From assembly GCA_965209045.1 (NCBI GenBank), contig CBDBPW010000003.1, positions 1,860,001-1,924,000 on the forward strand: a DNA stretch of 64,000 bases. Direction: 5' to 3'. This DNA is from JAJEFO01 sp965209045 (GTDB taxonomy: Bacteria; Pseudomonadota; Alphaproteobacteria; Rhodobacterales; Rhodobacteraceae). Numbering within the stretch: the first letter of the stretch is position 1; each line of letters begins with the position of its first letter. Positions 7,823-16,214 of this stretch are shown one piece after another. The notes below the pieces were generated by a model. The model saw only the letters and a program-made list of their open reading frames with translations. It was not told the origin of the DNA and did not search any database. A program made the position numbers and the translations under genes.

Positions 7823-8806
7823 TTGCATTCGGGCGTGACCTCGAACCTTCCAGCTTCACGTCCTCCCAACTTGAACGCCATCATGTATTTCGAGGCCGTG
7901 GCGAGGCGCAGCCGCGTCAACCTCGCAGCATCCGAGCTTTCGGTCTCACCATCGGCGGTCAGCCAGCAGATAAAGGCGCTCGAGGAACAAATGGGCGTCT
8001 TGCTGTTTCGCAGGGTGAAGCGGCGCCTGATCCTCACCGAGCAGGGCGAAAGGCTTTACCAATCGGCGGCCGAAGCTCTTGGCCTATTGCGCAACGCGCA
8101 ATCCCGTGTGTCCCGGAGACGCGAGCATCGCAGTCTGCGGATCCGGGTGGCCGCCAGTTTCGGCGTGCGCTGGCTGGGTCCATTGGTTACGGACTTCATT
8201 TCCGAAAACCCGGGCATCGACTTGCATGTCGACGCAACCTCCGAACTGACCGACTTCGAGAAAGAGAATGTCGATCTCGAGATCCGATATGGCATGCGCG
8301 CGCCGATTGGCCTGCACGCCAAGGCGCTGGTTGTGGAACGCGTCCTGCCACTCTGCTCTCCGAAGATCGCGGCGGCGGCCCGCGAATCCGGCGTCCAAGC
8401 CGTGCTCGAAAGGACCCGCCTCATTCACACGGTAAAGGCGGCGATATCCTGGAGCGAGTGGTTGGCCGAGAACAAGTTCGAAAGAGTCGATACCTCGCAC
8501 GGCCTGAAATTCGACCGATCGTCGATGTCCCTTCAGGCCGCGTGCGATGGTGCTGGCGTGGTGCTGGAAACAGCGACGCTTGCCTTGAACGAACTCCGCA
8601 GCGGCGCATTGGTTCCGCTGGCGCCGGAACTCGGCAGCCTGACCTTTCCGACCTATTGGCTGACATGTCCGCCCCGGCATCTGAACCGGCGGGCCGTCAT
8701 TGTCTTCGTCGCCTGGATCGACAAGAAGGCGGACGCCCATGAAATGGAAAAGTCCCGGCTCCTGGAATCGCTCGGAGCGAACGATACCAAGGCCCATGCC
8801 CGATGA
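7823..8806 (+). CDS. LysR-family regulator, GcvA-like subgroup
   Basis: About 327 residues. The N-terminal helix-turn-helix reads L-N-A-I-M-Y-F-E-A-V-A-R-R-S then S-P-S-A-V-S-Q-Q-I-K-A-L-E-E, the GcvA/AmpR-like signature. The C-terminal half is a LysR substrate domain with L-E-I-R-Y-G in the pocket region. The start is uncertain: TTG 7823 gives the length quoted, GTG 7835 is equally possible, and no good Shine-Dalgarno sequence is seen. It is divergent from the TRAP-kinase-enolase operon and about 220 bp upstream of the lactonase gene on its own strand, so it could control either. The divergent TRAP operon is the more usual target. Confidence 0.85.
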   Translation: MHSGVTSNLPASRPPNLNAIMYFEAVARRSRVNLAASELSVSPSAVSQQIKALEEQMGVLLFRRVKRRLILTEQGERLYQSAAEALGLLRNAQSRVSRRREHRSLRIRVAASFGVRWLGPLVTDFISENPGIDLHVDATSELTDFEKENVDLEIRYGMRAPIGLHAKALVVERVLPLCSPKIAAAARESGVQAVLERTRLIHTVKAAISWSEWLAENKFERVDTSHGLKFDRSSMSLQAACDGAGVVLETATLALNELRSGALVPLAPELGSLTFPTYWLTCPPRHLNRRAVIVFVAWIDKKADAHEMEKSRLLESLGANDTKAHAR

Positions 8807-8860
8807 GCCCGTTCCAACCCGGCAGGACATATCGTAAGAACTTCTAATCTATGGCGCTAG

Positions 8861-8874
8861 GAATTTCGAAATTC
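8861..8874. promoter_or_regulatory. Perfect 14-bp palindrome, candidate operator
   Basis: GAATTTCGAAATTC is its own reverse complement. It sits in the intergenic region between the GcvA-like LysR gene and the lactonase gene, about 150 bp before the lactonase start. Use as a binding site is inferred only from symmetry and position. Confidence 0.4.
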
Positions 8875-8916
8875 AAGGCCCTGATCGGCCTCTGATGTCA
8901 AAATGCTTACGATTCA

Positions 8917-8931
8917 TTTAGCAGTGCTAAA
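8917..8931. promoter_or_regulatory. Inverted repeat TTTAGC-AGT-GCTAAA, candidate operator
   Basis: Six-base arms around a 3-nt centre, about 95 bp upstream of the lactonase start and 42 bp after the 14-bp palindrome. Two different dyads in one intergenic region suggest two regulators or a regulator plus a promoter element. No promoter boxes could be assigned with confidence. Confidence 0.4.
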
Positions 8932-9025
8932 CGAAGGATTGCCGGTTCGGGCTTGCTACCGGGCGCGGCGCGACGCAGGGTGCGGCAGGGAATGAACTTG
9001 GGTGTTCTCTCGAACTGGAACCGTC

Positions 9026-10006
9026 ATGATCGCGCTCGATCAGCTGAAGTCCGTTGGCGCTGAACTGGCCCGCCCCGAATGCGTGCTTTGCACCTCGGAC
9101 ACGGTGCTGCATGTTGCCGATTGGCGGGGCGGCGTGACCTTGATTGCACCGGACGGGAGGCAGCGGACAATCCTGGCCATGGGGAATTTCAAGCCCAAGC
9201 CGAACGGGATTGCGATTCTGCCGGACGGCGGCTGGCTGCTGGCACATCTTGGCGAATCTGACGGCGGTGTTTACCGACTGGCACCAGACGGCACGCTTTC
9301 CCCAATGCTTCTCGAAGTTGACCATGCACCGCTGCCGCCCACCAACTACGTCCACATTGATGGCCAGCGGCGAGTCTGGGTCACGGTCAGCACGCGGCGG
9401 CATCCGCGCAATCTAGGCTATCGACCCGATTGCGACGACGGGTTTGTTGCGCTTGTGGACGATGCCGGGGCGCGGATCGTCGCGGAGGGCCTGGGCTATG
9501 CCAACGAATGCCTGATTCATCCCGTGACAGGGCAACTCTATGTCAACGAAACCTTCGCCCGGCGCTTGACGCGCTTTGACGTCGATGTTGACGGGCGCCT
9601 GTCGAACAGGACCACGGTGGCCGAGTTTGGCCCGGGCACCTTTCCTGACGGGCTGACGTTTGACGCCGAGGGCGGCATCTGGGTCACGTCGATCGTCAGC
9701 AACCGGGTGATCCGGGTCGACGCCGCAGGTCGCCAGGAAATCCTGCTTGAGGACGCCAGGGCGGACGATCTTGCAGTTGTCGAAAGAGCCTATCTGGCAG
9801 GCGAGATGGGTCGGCCTCATCTGGACCGGGCATTCGGCCAGCGGCTCAAGAACATCTCCAGCGCGGCGTTTGGCGGGGCTGACCTGAGGACGGTCTTTCT
9901 TGGCAGCCTCCTGGGCGAAGACATCGCAACATTCCGATCGCACATTGCGGGTCTGAAGCCATTTCACTGGAATTGGACGACATCTTCGCAAGAGGTTTCT
10001 GCATGA
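9026..10006 (+). CDS. SMP-30/gluconolactonase-family sugar lactonase
   Basis: 326 residues with a six-bladed propeller pattern. Repeats of the type A-D-W-R-G-G-V and L-P-D-G-G-W-L-L-A are visible, with metal-site candidates G-Y-A-N-E-C (Asn) and G-T-F-P-D-G-L-T-F-D (Asp). The family hydrolyses aldono-lactones to aldonic acids using one divalent metal. The ATG at 9026 is preferred over an upstream GTG at 9002. The stop overlaps the Gfo/Idh gene start as ATGA, so the two are coupled. In context it would open the lactone made by an aldose dehydrogenase and feed the four-carbon sugar-acid steps downstream. The exact lactone is unknown. Confidence 0.82.
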   Translation: MIALDQLKSVGAELARPECVLCTSDTVLHVADWRGGVTLIAPDGRQRTILAMGNFKPKPNGIAILPDGGWLLAHLGESDGGVYRLAPDGTLSPMLLEVDHAPLPPTNYVHIDGQRRVWVTVSTRRHPRNLGYRPDCDDGFVALVDDAGARIVAEGLGYANECLIHPVTGQLYVNETFARRLTRFDVDVDGRLSNRTTVAEFGPGTFPDGLTFDAEGGIWVTSIVSNRVIRVDAAGRQEILLEDARADDLAVVERAYLAGEMGRPHLDRAFGQRLKNISSAAFGGADLRTVFLGSLLGEDIATFRSHIAGLKPFHWNWTTSSQEVSA

Positions 10007-11019
10007 CGCAGTCCCTGAGAGTCGGTTGCGTCGGAGCAGGCTATTTCAGTCGCTTCCACCATGATGCCTGGAGCCGGATTGAAGGGGCGCAACCGGTCGC
10101 CTCGGTCAACCGCGACATCGCAAAGGCACAGGCAACCGGGCTTGCCGCGTTTGACGATCTTGGTGTCATGCTGGCAGAGGTCAATCCAGACATTGTCGAC
10201 ATCATCACGCCGCCAGTAACGCATCTCGACTATATCCGGAAGGCGCTAGATGCCGAACCAAAGGCGATCATTTGCCAAAAGCCCTTTTGCCTGGATCTCG
10301 ATGAAGCTCGCGAAGCCGTGCGTCTGTCCGAGGCTGCTGGCATTCCAGTCGTAGTCCACGAGAACTTCCGCTTTCAGCCTTGGTATCGTGCAATCAAGGC
10401 CGAAATCGATCACGGCGCCATCGGAAGAGTCCTGCAACTGACATTTCGCCTGCGGCCCGGAGACGGCCAAGGCGCGCGCGCCTATCTTGATCGGCAGCCC
10501 TACTTCCAGAAGATGCCGCGGTTCCTGGTCCGCGAGACCGCCGTTCACTGGATTGACACGTTCCGTTTCCTGATGGGCGAGCCTCAGGCGGTCTTTGCCG
10601 ACTTGCGAAGATTGAACCCGGTCATTGCGGGCGAGGATGCAGGCTACATCCTCTTCTCGTATGCTGGCGGTTTGCGCGCAATGTTCGACGGGAATCGCCT
10701 GCTGGATCATGCCGCCGAAAACACGCGCTGCACCATGGGAGAGGCGCTGATCGAGGGTTCGGCAGGCACGATTGATCTCAGAGGCGACGGATCGGTCCAT
10801 GTTCGTCGCTTTGGCGACCAGGCCTGGCGCGAAGCTCTGTCTCCCTCCGTCCACGAAGGCTTTGGCGGCGACTGCGTCTATTGTCTGCAAAGCCATGTCG
10901 TGCAGGCTGTCCTGGGCAACGTCGGCTTCGAGAACCTCGCCCGAGACTATCTGCCAGTGATCGAAACGGAAAAGGCGATCTATGCATCCGCGGAAGCCGG
11001 AACTTGGGTGAGGTTGTGA
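10003..11019 (+). CDS. Gfo/Idh/MocA-family NAD(P)-dependent oxidoreductase
   Basis: 338 residues. The Rossmann start is V-G-C-V-G-A-G-Y-F-S; the catalytic region I-C-Q-K-P-F contains the family Lys-Pro; V-H-E-N-F-R-F-Q-P-W-Y and H-W-I-D-T-F-R-F-L line the substrate pocket, with His a candidate catalytic residue. Members oxidise or reduce hydroxyls on sugars, inositols and their acids. The ATG at 10003 overlaps the lactonase stop, giving a better start than 9973. Likely role: oxidation of a sugar to the lactone opened by the preceding lactonase, or a hydroxyl oxidation of the acid. Substrate not assignable from sequence. Confidence 0.85.
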   Translation: MTQSLRVGCVGAGYFSRFHHDAWSRIEGAQPVASVNRDIAKAQATGLAAFDDLGVMLAEVNPDIVDIITPPVTHLDYIRKALDAEPKAIICQKPFCLDLDEAREAVRLSEAAGIPVVVHENFRFQPWYRAIKAEIDHGAIGRVLQLTFRLRPGDGQGARAYLDRQPYFQKMPRFLVRETAVHWIDTFRFLMGEPQAVFADLRRLNPVIAGEDAGYILFSYAGGLRAMFDGNRLLDHAAENTRCTMGEALIEGSAGTIDLRGDGSVHVRRFGDQAWREALSPSVHEGFGGDCVYCLQSHVVQAVLGNVGFENLARDYLPVIETEKAIYASAEAGTWVRL

Positions 11020-11032
11020 AGGAAAGAGTTCA

Positions 11033-11929
11033 ATGAAGGTAGGCCTTATCGGGGCCGGAGCCATGGGCGCGCCAATGATTGCGCGACTGGCGAAGGCCTA
11101 TCCGGGAAACTCGCTGGTCTTCGATGCCAGTCCGGAAGTCTTGGCCCAAGTGGCGGGCGAGACAGGCGCCAGCGCCTGCAGCACCATAGCCGACATTGCG
11201 GAGACGTCTGACGTGCTGTTTTCCTGCGTTCCGGACAACGCTTCCAGCCGGCAGGTCTATCTGGGCGACGACGGAGTCGCCTCCGTGATCCGGCCGGGGT
11301 CGATCACCATCGATTGCTCCACTGTTGGCCCGGCCGTCACTCGAGAAGTCAATGCCGCGCTGAAATCCAGGGGCGCGAGCCATCTCGACGCTTCAATGCT
11401 TGGATCGGTCAAGCAGGCAATCGAGGGCACCATTAGCTTTGTGGTCGGCGGCGAGGCAGAGGCTTTCGAGCGTGCACAACCCGTTCTGGCGCGATGTGGT
11501 CGCCTCATCCGCCACTGCGGGCCATCGGGCGCCGGCAACCAAATGAAGCTGATCCACCAGACCCTAGTAGCTGGCCATGCCGTGGCGGTGGCCGAGGCCA
11601 TGGGGCTTTGCCTTGAGACGGGAACTGATGTCGAAACGTTCTTTGACATCGTAACCCAGGGCACCGGCTTTGCCCATTCGCGGTATTTCGAGAACCGCGT
11701 TCCACGCATGCGCGACGGCGAGTTCTCGGCGCTCTTCATGCTAAAGTTCCTCTTGAAAGATGTCCGCCTGGCGCGCGGCATGATCCGTGATGCAGAAGCG
11801 AACTACCCGAGCCTGAGCGCCGTCGTGAAGACCTTCGAGGACAGCGTCGACATGGGCTGGGCCGATGATGACTTCTCTGCTGTCATGAAGCTCGTGGAGG
11901 CACGCATTGGAAGGGCCATCGCAAGGTGA
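11033..11929 (+). CDS. ltnD: 3-hydroxyisobutyrate-dehydrogenase-family enzyme, LtnD-like
   Basis: 298 residues with an N-terminal dinucleotide fold (L-I-G-A-G-A-M-G-A-P), the D-C-S-T-V-G-P substrate loop and the catalytic lysine in G-N-Q-M-K-L-I. The family oxidises beta- or alpha-hydroxy acids with NAD(P)+. Adjacency to OtnK and OtnC points to the L-threonate 2-dehydrogenase (LtnD) branch of four-carbon acid-sugar catabolism. That assignment rests on context. The stop overlaps the next gene's GTG start (GTGA). Other members (tartronate-semialdehyde reductase, 3-hydroxyisobutyrate dehydrogenase) cannot be excluded. Confidence 0.8.
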   Translation: MKVGLIGAGAMGAPMIARLAKAYPGNSLVFDASPEVLAQVAGETGASACSTIADIAETSDVLFSCVPDNASSRQVYLGDDGVASVIRPGSITIDCSTVGPAVTREVNAALKSRGASHLDASMLGSVKQAIEGTISFVVGGEAEAFERAQPVLARCGRLIRHCGPSGAGNQMKLIHQTLVAGHAVAVAEAMGLCLETGTDVETFFDIVTQGTGFAHSRYFENRVPRMRDGEFSALFMLKFLLKDVRLARGMIRDAEANYPSLSAVVKTFEDSVDMGWADDDFSAVMKLVEARIGRAIAR

Positions 11930-13020
11930 AGGTTGCGTTGATCAAGGGAGACGGCATCGGAGTGGACGTCGCCGAGGCAGCGATTGCCGTCGTGGATGCG
12001 GTCGTTGCCGCAACGGGCATGCCGGCGCTGACCTATGATGAGATCCGAGCAGGCGCGAGCTACTTCGATGAAACCGGGCAGGACATCGAGCCCGGCGGTG
12101 AAACGCGGGCAGGCGAAGCCGACGCCGTCTTTCTGGGCGCAATCGGTCTGCCGACGGTCCGGCATGCAGACGGGACCGAGATCGGCCCTCACTTAAGGCT
12201 CCGGGACATCCATGGGCTCTATGCAGGTGTTCGGCCGGTCAAGGCCTTCCCGAATGCACCGCAACCATTGGCCGACCCGCGTGCAGCCTGGATTGACCTG
12301 ATCATTCTGAGGGAATCGACCGAAGGTCTCTTCTATTCGGCGGCCGCCCACGACCGGGCAGAGGTCATTGGCGACGCAGAGGTTCGGGACACCCTCAGAA
12401 TCACTCGGGCGACCACCGAAAAACTGATGCATTTTGGGTTCAATCTGGCCAGGAAGCGAAGGACGCGCGGCAAACCGGGGCGGCTGACCTGCGTCGACAA
12501 GGCCAATGTCTTCGCTTCCATGGCCTTCTTCCGAAAGATCTACGACGAGGTCGCGGCGGAGTATCCAGACGTCGAAACCGGGTACAGCTACGTCGACGCC
12601 CAGGCATTGAACCTGGTCCGGCACCCTTGGGACTACGACGTCATGGTCATGGAGAACATGTTTGGCGACATCCTGTCCGACCTCGCAGGCGGACTCGTAG
12701 GCGGCATGGGCATGGCCGCTTGTGCCGAGATTGGGGACACGATCGGCCTATTCCAGCCCGCCCATGGCTCGGCGCCTGACATCATGGGTCAGGACAAGGC
12801 GAATCCGCTGGCCGCGATCCTGTCCGGAGCGTTGATGCTCGACTATCTGGCCGAAAAGTCCGGCGACACGCGCTTCGAAGACGCCGCACAGCGCATCGAG
12901 CATGCCGTTGAAGACGGCTTTGCGGCAGGCACCCTCCGCCCGATGGAACTCGGCGGGGACATGGGTACACGTGCGGTCACGAACGAGGTTCTTGCACAAG
13001 TGCCCGTTGGCAAGGTCTGA
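11926..13020 (+). CDS. Isocitrate/isopropylmalate-dehydrogenase-family enzyme (tartrate-dehydrogenase-like)
   Basis: 364 residues of the beta-decarboxylating dehydrogenase family. Visible motifs are G-D-G-I-G near the N-terminus, the L-R-E-S-T-E-G-L-F-Y-S loop with the substrate-site Arg and a Tyr, C-V-D-K-A-N-V with the catalytic Lys, M-E-N-M-F-G-D-I-L-S-D with the metal Asp residues, and H-G-S-A-P-D-I for NAD. Length and motifs match IPMDH/tartrate dehydrogenase. The GTG start overlaps the LtnD-like stop. Canonical OtnK/OtnC clusters carry an OtnI isomerase or a PdxA2 dehydrogenase; PdxA is structurally related to this family. This enzyme may take that place, oxidising the hydroxyl beta to the carboxylate (inference). 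Confidence 0.85.
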   Translation: MKVALIKGDGIGVDVAEAAIAVVDAVVAATGMPALTYDEIRAGASYFDETGQDIEPGGETRAGEADAVFLGAIGLPTVRHADGTEIGPHLRLRDIHGLYAGVRPVKAFPNAPQPLADPRAAWIDLIILRESTEGLFYSAAAHDRAEVIGDAEVRDTLRITRATTEKLMHFGFNLARKRRTRGKPGRLTCVDKANVFASMAFFRKIYDEVAAEYPDVETGYSYVDAQALNLVRHPWDYDVMVMENMFGDILSDLAGGLVGGMGMAACAEIGDTIGLFQPAHGSAPDIMGQDKANPLAAILSGALMLDYLAEKSGDTRFEDAAQRIEHAVEDGFAAGTLRPMELGGDMGTRAVTNEVLAQVPVGKV

Positions 13021-13023
13021 CCC

Positions 13024-14289
13024 GTGGCAATTGTCCTGGGAGCTATTGCGGACGACTTCACTGGCGCGGCAGACCTTTGCAACACGTTGGTGCAGAAAGG
13101 CATCCGCACGGTTCAGGTGATCGGAGCACCCGGCGCCAACACCGATCCAGGCGATGCCGAGGCGGTCGTTGTGGCGCTGAAATCGCGTACGGCCCCAGCA
13201 GATCAGGCCATCGAACAATCGCTCGCCGCCTATGATTGGCTGATTGCGCATGGTGCGGAACAGGTCATCGAGAAATACTGCTCCACTTTCGATTCGACGC
13301 CGCAAGGCAACATCGGGCCCGTCACCGATGCATTGATGGATCGCTCGGGCGCAAAGACCGTCGTGGTCTGCCCGGCCGTCCCGGAAGCAGGACGCACGGT
13401 CTACCAGGGGCATCTTTTCGTTTGGGGCGATCTCTTGTCGGACAGCTCCATGAAGGACCATCCATTGACGCCGATGCGCGATGCAAGTCTTGTCCGGCTC
13501 ATGGAGCGGCAATCAAGGGGAAGCGCCGGTGTTGTTCCGCTCCAAGTGGTCCGGCAGGGACCCGAAGCGGTCCGCACGGCCCTTTCGACGCTTGCCGATG
13601 CCGGTCATCGTTACGCCGTGGTGGATGCCATCGAGCCGAATGACCTGTGCGCCATCGGCACCGCCGTACGTGATCATCCCATTGTCAGCGGCGGGTCCGG
13701 GCTCGCGCTTGGTCTGCCGGGAAACCTGGGAAGAGCCGGACGCCTCGCTCTTGCCGAGCCCTTCTCGCCGTCGGCTGCGCTCGGTCGAAAGCTGGTTCTG
13801 GCAGGAAGCTGTTCGCCTGCGACCCGCAATCAAGTCAGGCGAGCGGCAAGCCTCTGGCCCGCAAGAAAGCTGGATGTCGATGCACTGGCCGAGGGACAGG
13901 ATGTGGTCAGCGAACATTCTGCCTGGGCGATGGCACAACCCGCAAATCAGCCGGTCTTGATCTACGGTTCTGCCGGTCCCGAAGAAGTGGCGGCCGTTCA
14001 GGGCAGGTACGGCGCGGCCCGTGCCGGAGAATTGGTCGAAGCTGCGCTCGGCGGATTGGCCAAGTCCCTCTCAATTCACGGCTTTCGCACCGTCATCGTG
14101 GCCGGCGGCGAGACATCCGGTGCCGTGGTCTCGGCCCTGGGCATCGAGGTTCTGCGCGTCGGGGCCCAAATTGCCCCTGGCGTTCCCTGGACGGAATCCG
14201 TTGGGGACGCACCTATTGCCTTGGCATTGAAGTCCGGCAATTTCGGTGGCGAGACCTTTTTTGAAGATGCTTTCGGATTGCTGGAATGA
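13024..14289 (+). CDS. otnK: Four-carbon acid-sugar kinase (OtnK/DUF1537 family)
   Basis: 421 residues. The N-terminal signature G-A-I-A-D-D-F-T-G-A-A-D is characteristic of the DUF1537 kinases OtnK and DtnK; D-S-T-P-Q-G-N-I-G and the C-terminal nucleotide domain G-G-S-G-L-A, V-A-G-G-E-T-S-G-A-V also match. OtnK phosphorylates 3-oxo-tetronate at C4; DtnK acts on D-threonate. GTG start 3 bp after the dehydrogenase stop. OtnC follows with a 4-nt overlap, which favours the 3-oxo-tetronate role. Confidence 0.9.
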   Translation: MAIVLGAIADDFTGAADLCNTLVQKGIRTVQVIGAPGANTDPGDAEAVVVALKSRTAPADQAIEQSLAAYDWLIAHGAEQVIEKYCSTFDSTPQGNIGPVTDALMDRSGAKTVVVCPAVPEAGRTVYQGHLFVWGDLLSDSSMKDHPLTPMRDASLVRLMERQSRGSAGVVPLQVVRQGPEAVRTALSTLADAGHRYAVVDAIEPNDLCAIGTAVRDHPIVSGGSGLALGLPGNLGRAGRLALAEPFSPSAALGRKLVLAGSCSPATRNQVRRAASLWPARKLDVDALAEGQDVVSEHSAWAMAQPANQPVLIYGSAGPEEVAAVQGRYGAARAGELVEAALGGLAKSLSIHGFRTVIVAGGETSGAVVSALGIEVLRVGAQIAPGVPWTESVGDAPIALALKSGNFGGETFFEDAFGLLE

Positions 14290-14924
14290 GAGAAACCGCG
14301 CACCGCGACCGGATCGCGCGCATGGCCCGATCGCTCTTCGACCGCGGCCTGACCTTCGGGGCGACGGGCAACATCTCGGTCCGGCTGGAAGACGGCTGGT
14401 TGATGACGCCAACGGGATCGAGCATGGGCAATATCGACCCGGCGCGGATTTCACGGCTGGATGAAGGCGGCAACCACATCGGCGGCGACACGCCAACGAA
14501 GGAAGCCGCACTGCACACTGCCATGTACCAACGCCGACCAGCGGCCCGAGCGATCGTGCATCTGCATTCGACCCATTCGGTGGCGGTGTCATGCTTGCAC
14601 GACATCGATCCTGCCAACGTCTTGCCGCCGTTGACTGCATACTATGTCATGCGGATCGGCACACTTCCCTTGATCCCTTATTTCGCGCCTGGAGACGCGG
14701 CTCTCGCCGACGCTGTCGGAAAAATGGCAGGCGCCCATCACGCGGTCCTCCTTGCAAACCACGGCCCTGTTGTCGCCGGGAAATCACTGGAAGATGCGGT
14801 TTACGCGACGGAAGAGCTTGAGGAAACCGCAAGGCTCTTTCTGGCGCTTCAAACCTTGCGAACCCGGCCACTGACCGAAACGCAGGTCGCCGACCTCCAG
14901 CGTCGTTACCCCAAGGAAATCTAG
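14286..14924 (+). CDS. otnC: 3-oxo-tetronate 4-phosphate decarboxylase (class II aldolase fold)
   Basis: 212 residues. Class II aldolase/adducin domain: G-A-T-G-N-I-S-V-R and T-P-T-G-S-S bind phosphate, E-A-A-L-H provides a catalytic acid, and the metal histidines are in H-L-H-S-T-H and A-N-H-G-P. The neighbour OtnK makes this OtnC, which decarboxylates 3-oxo-tetronate 4-phosphate to dihydroxyacetone phosphate, not a fuculose/ribulose-phosphate aldolase. Overlaps the kinase stop by 4 nt. Confidence 0.88.
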   Translation: MRETAHRDRIARMARSLFDRGLTFGATGNISVRLEDGWLMTPTGSSMGNIDPARISRLDEGGNHIGGDTPTKEAALHTAMYQRRPAARAIVHLHSTHSVAVSCLHDIDPANVLPPLTAYYVMRIGTLPLIPYFAPGDAALADAVGKMAGAHHAVLLANHGPVVAGKSLEDAVYATEELEETARLFLALQTLRTRPLTETQVADLQRRYPKEI

Positions 14925-14925
14925 A

Positions 14926-15249
14926 ATGGCTCCCATGTACGTCGTTGCCGTTGACTTTCGCGTTCGACCCGGCGCCAGGGACGCGTTCATGCCGCTGATT
15001 CTGGATCAGGCAAGGACCTCGCTGTCAAACGAACCCGGCTGCCACGTCTTCGACGTATGTCAATGCGAGGAAGTCCCCGACCAGATCTTTCTCTATGAAG
15101 TCTATGAAGATCGGGCGGCCTTTGATGCACATTTGGCCAGCGACCACTATAGCGCCTTCGACTCCGCCGTGGTGAATCTCGTGGCCGAAAAGCGTGTTCG
15201 TTTTCTCCACCGGAAACAGAAGGCGACCTCACCCGAAGGAGAGTCATAA
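14926..15249 (+). CDS. ABM-domain (antibiotic biosynthesis monooxygenase-like) protein
   Basis: 107 residues with a dimeric alpha-beta barrel (ferredoxin-like) ABM fold: V-A-V-D-F-R-V-R-P-G at the start, E-P-G-C-H-V-F-D-V, then L-Y-E-V-Y-E-D-R-A-A-F-D-A-H and a closing V-R-F-L-H. Relatives include YgiN quinol monooxygenase and the LsrG isomerase of phospho-AI-2. It begins 1 bp after the OtnC stop, so it is part of the same transcript. An LsrG-like keto-sugar-phosphate isomerase role would suit the pathway, but nothing in the sequence decides between isomerase and monooxygenase. Confidence 0.8.
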   Translation: MAPMYVVAVDFRVRPGARDAFMPLILDQARTSLSNEPGCHVFDVCQCEEVPDQIFLYEVYEDRAAFDAHLASDHYSAFDSAVVNLVAEKRVRFLHRKQKATSPEGES

Positions 15250-16214
15250 CGGAGAAAGTTTCGGAGACCGCACCAACGTCAGCTCAATTCGCCGCACAGA
15301 CACTGAATGCGCGCGCAGGAGAGGTCCCGCCTCTATCCTCACGATGATTCAGGTCCCGAACCCGCCGTCCGTCCAGAAGGCTTGGGACAATGAGGGGGGC
15401 GAACCACCCACGCGCTTTCGCGGACCCGATGATCCCTGGGACTTCCCACCCACTCGCTTGTCCGAAAAGCCAAGAGAGCCTGAATTGTCCACGGCTGATT
15501 CTGGCCTGCGGCCGCTGTGTGTTGCATCCGCTTTGGCGGCGGGATCCCTACTGGATCCCTTGCGGGTATGCTGTCCTCCCGCAACAGGGGACGTGCGCTG
15601 GTGAGGGCGGTGACAAGGAAAGCCGTCAGCGAATGCTCCGTTTCGGGGAACGTTGAATTCAGGCACGGATGCGGCAGCGCCTGACCGGCAGCGCTGCCGC
15701 AGGCAATTGCCGCTTCGCGGTAGCGCTTCCGATGCGGGAATGACCGGAGAGGCGACTGCTGGCAGGAGGCCGGTCTTTCGCGGACATCCAAGCTTGACCA
15801 TTCCACGGTCGCAATCCTTGCCAGTGGATATTGGTAGTGGCCGACTGTTGCCGATCTTGGAGCCCGAGGTTGGCGCGAACTGCCGGCGAGCCCATTCTGC
15901 ACCAACCGCGAATTCGTCGCCCCCAATGTGCGCGAATTCATGGATCATGACGTCAGGGTCCCGACGGACCGGTTCGCGTTTCCCGGGACGACTCGCGTAG
16001 CTCTTCGCCGATTGCGGCCACTGCGTGGGATCGGATTCCCGCATCGCCGCAAGAACTTTCCGGATGGTCGGCCGTAGCCGACGCGACTCACACCGCCTGA
16101 TCACGGACACCGAAGCCGAAAATCCAAGGGACGGCCGGAAGGTCCGCGGGCAATCCCGTAGTGTGAATCCACGAAGTTCCAGCAGAGGATTTCGGCGCGA
16201 GGAAAAATTTTGCC
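15250..16214. other. Gene-free stretch between OtnC operon and second TRAP operon
   Basis: Nearly 1 kb without a credible gene. It holds a 7-bp-stem hairpin at 15541-15559 (GGGATCC-ctact-GGATCCC) that could end the upstream transcript, though no T-run follows it, and a decayed LysR fragment described separately. The remaining open frames show no recognisable motif. Confidence 0.55.
15790..15960 (+). pseudogene. Decayed LysR C-terminal fragment
   Basis: Read in plus frame, the region gives D-I-G-S-G-R-L-L-P-I-L-E-P-E-V-G-A. After a single-base loss near 15870 it continues, one frame over, as E-L-P-A-S-P-F-C-T-N-R-E-F-V-A-P-N-V-R-E-F-M-D. The intact LysR gene at 635-1609 reads D-I-G-K-G-R-L-V-P-I-L-E-D-E-V-G-A-E-L-P-V and R-E-F-I-D-P-K-V-R-E-F-V-D in the same order. 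No start, helix-turn-helix or rest of the gene is visible upstream, so this is a remnant only. Confidence 0.7.
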
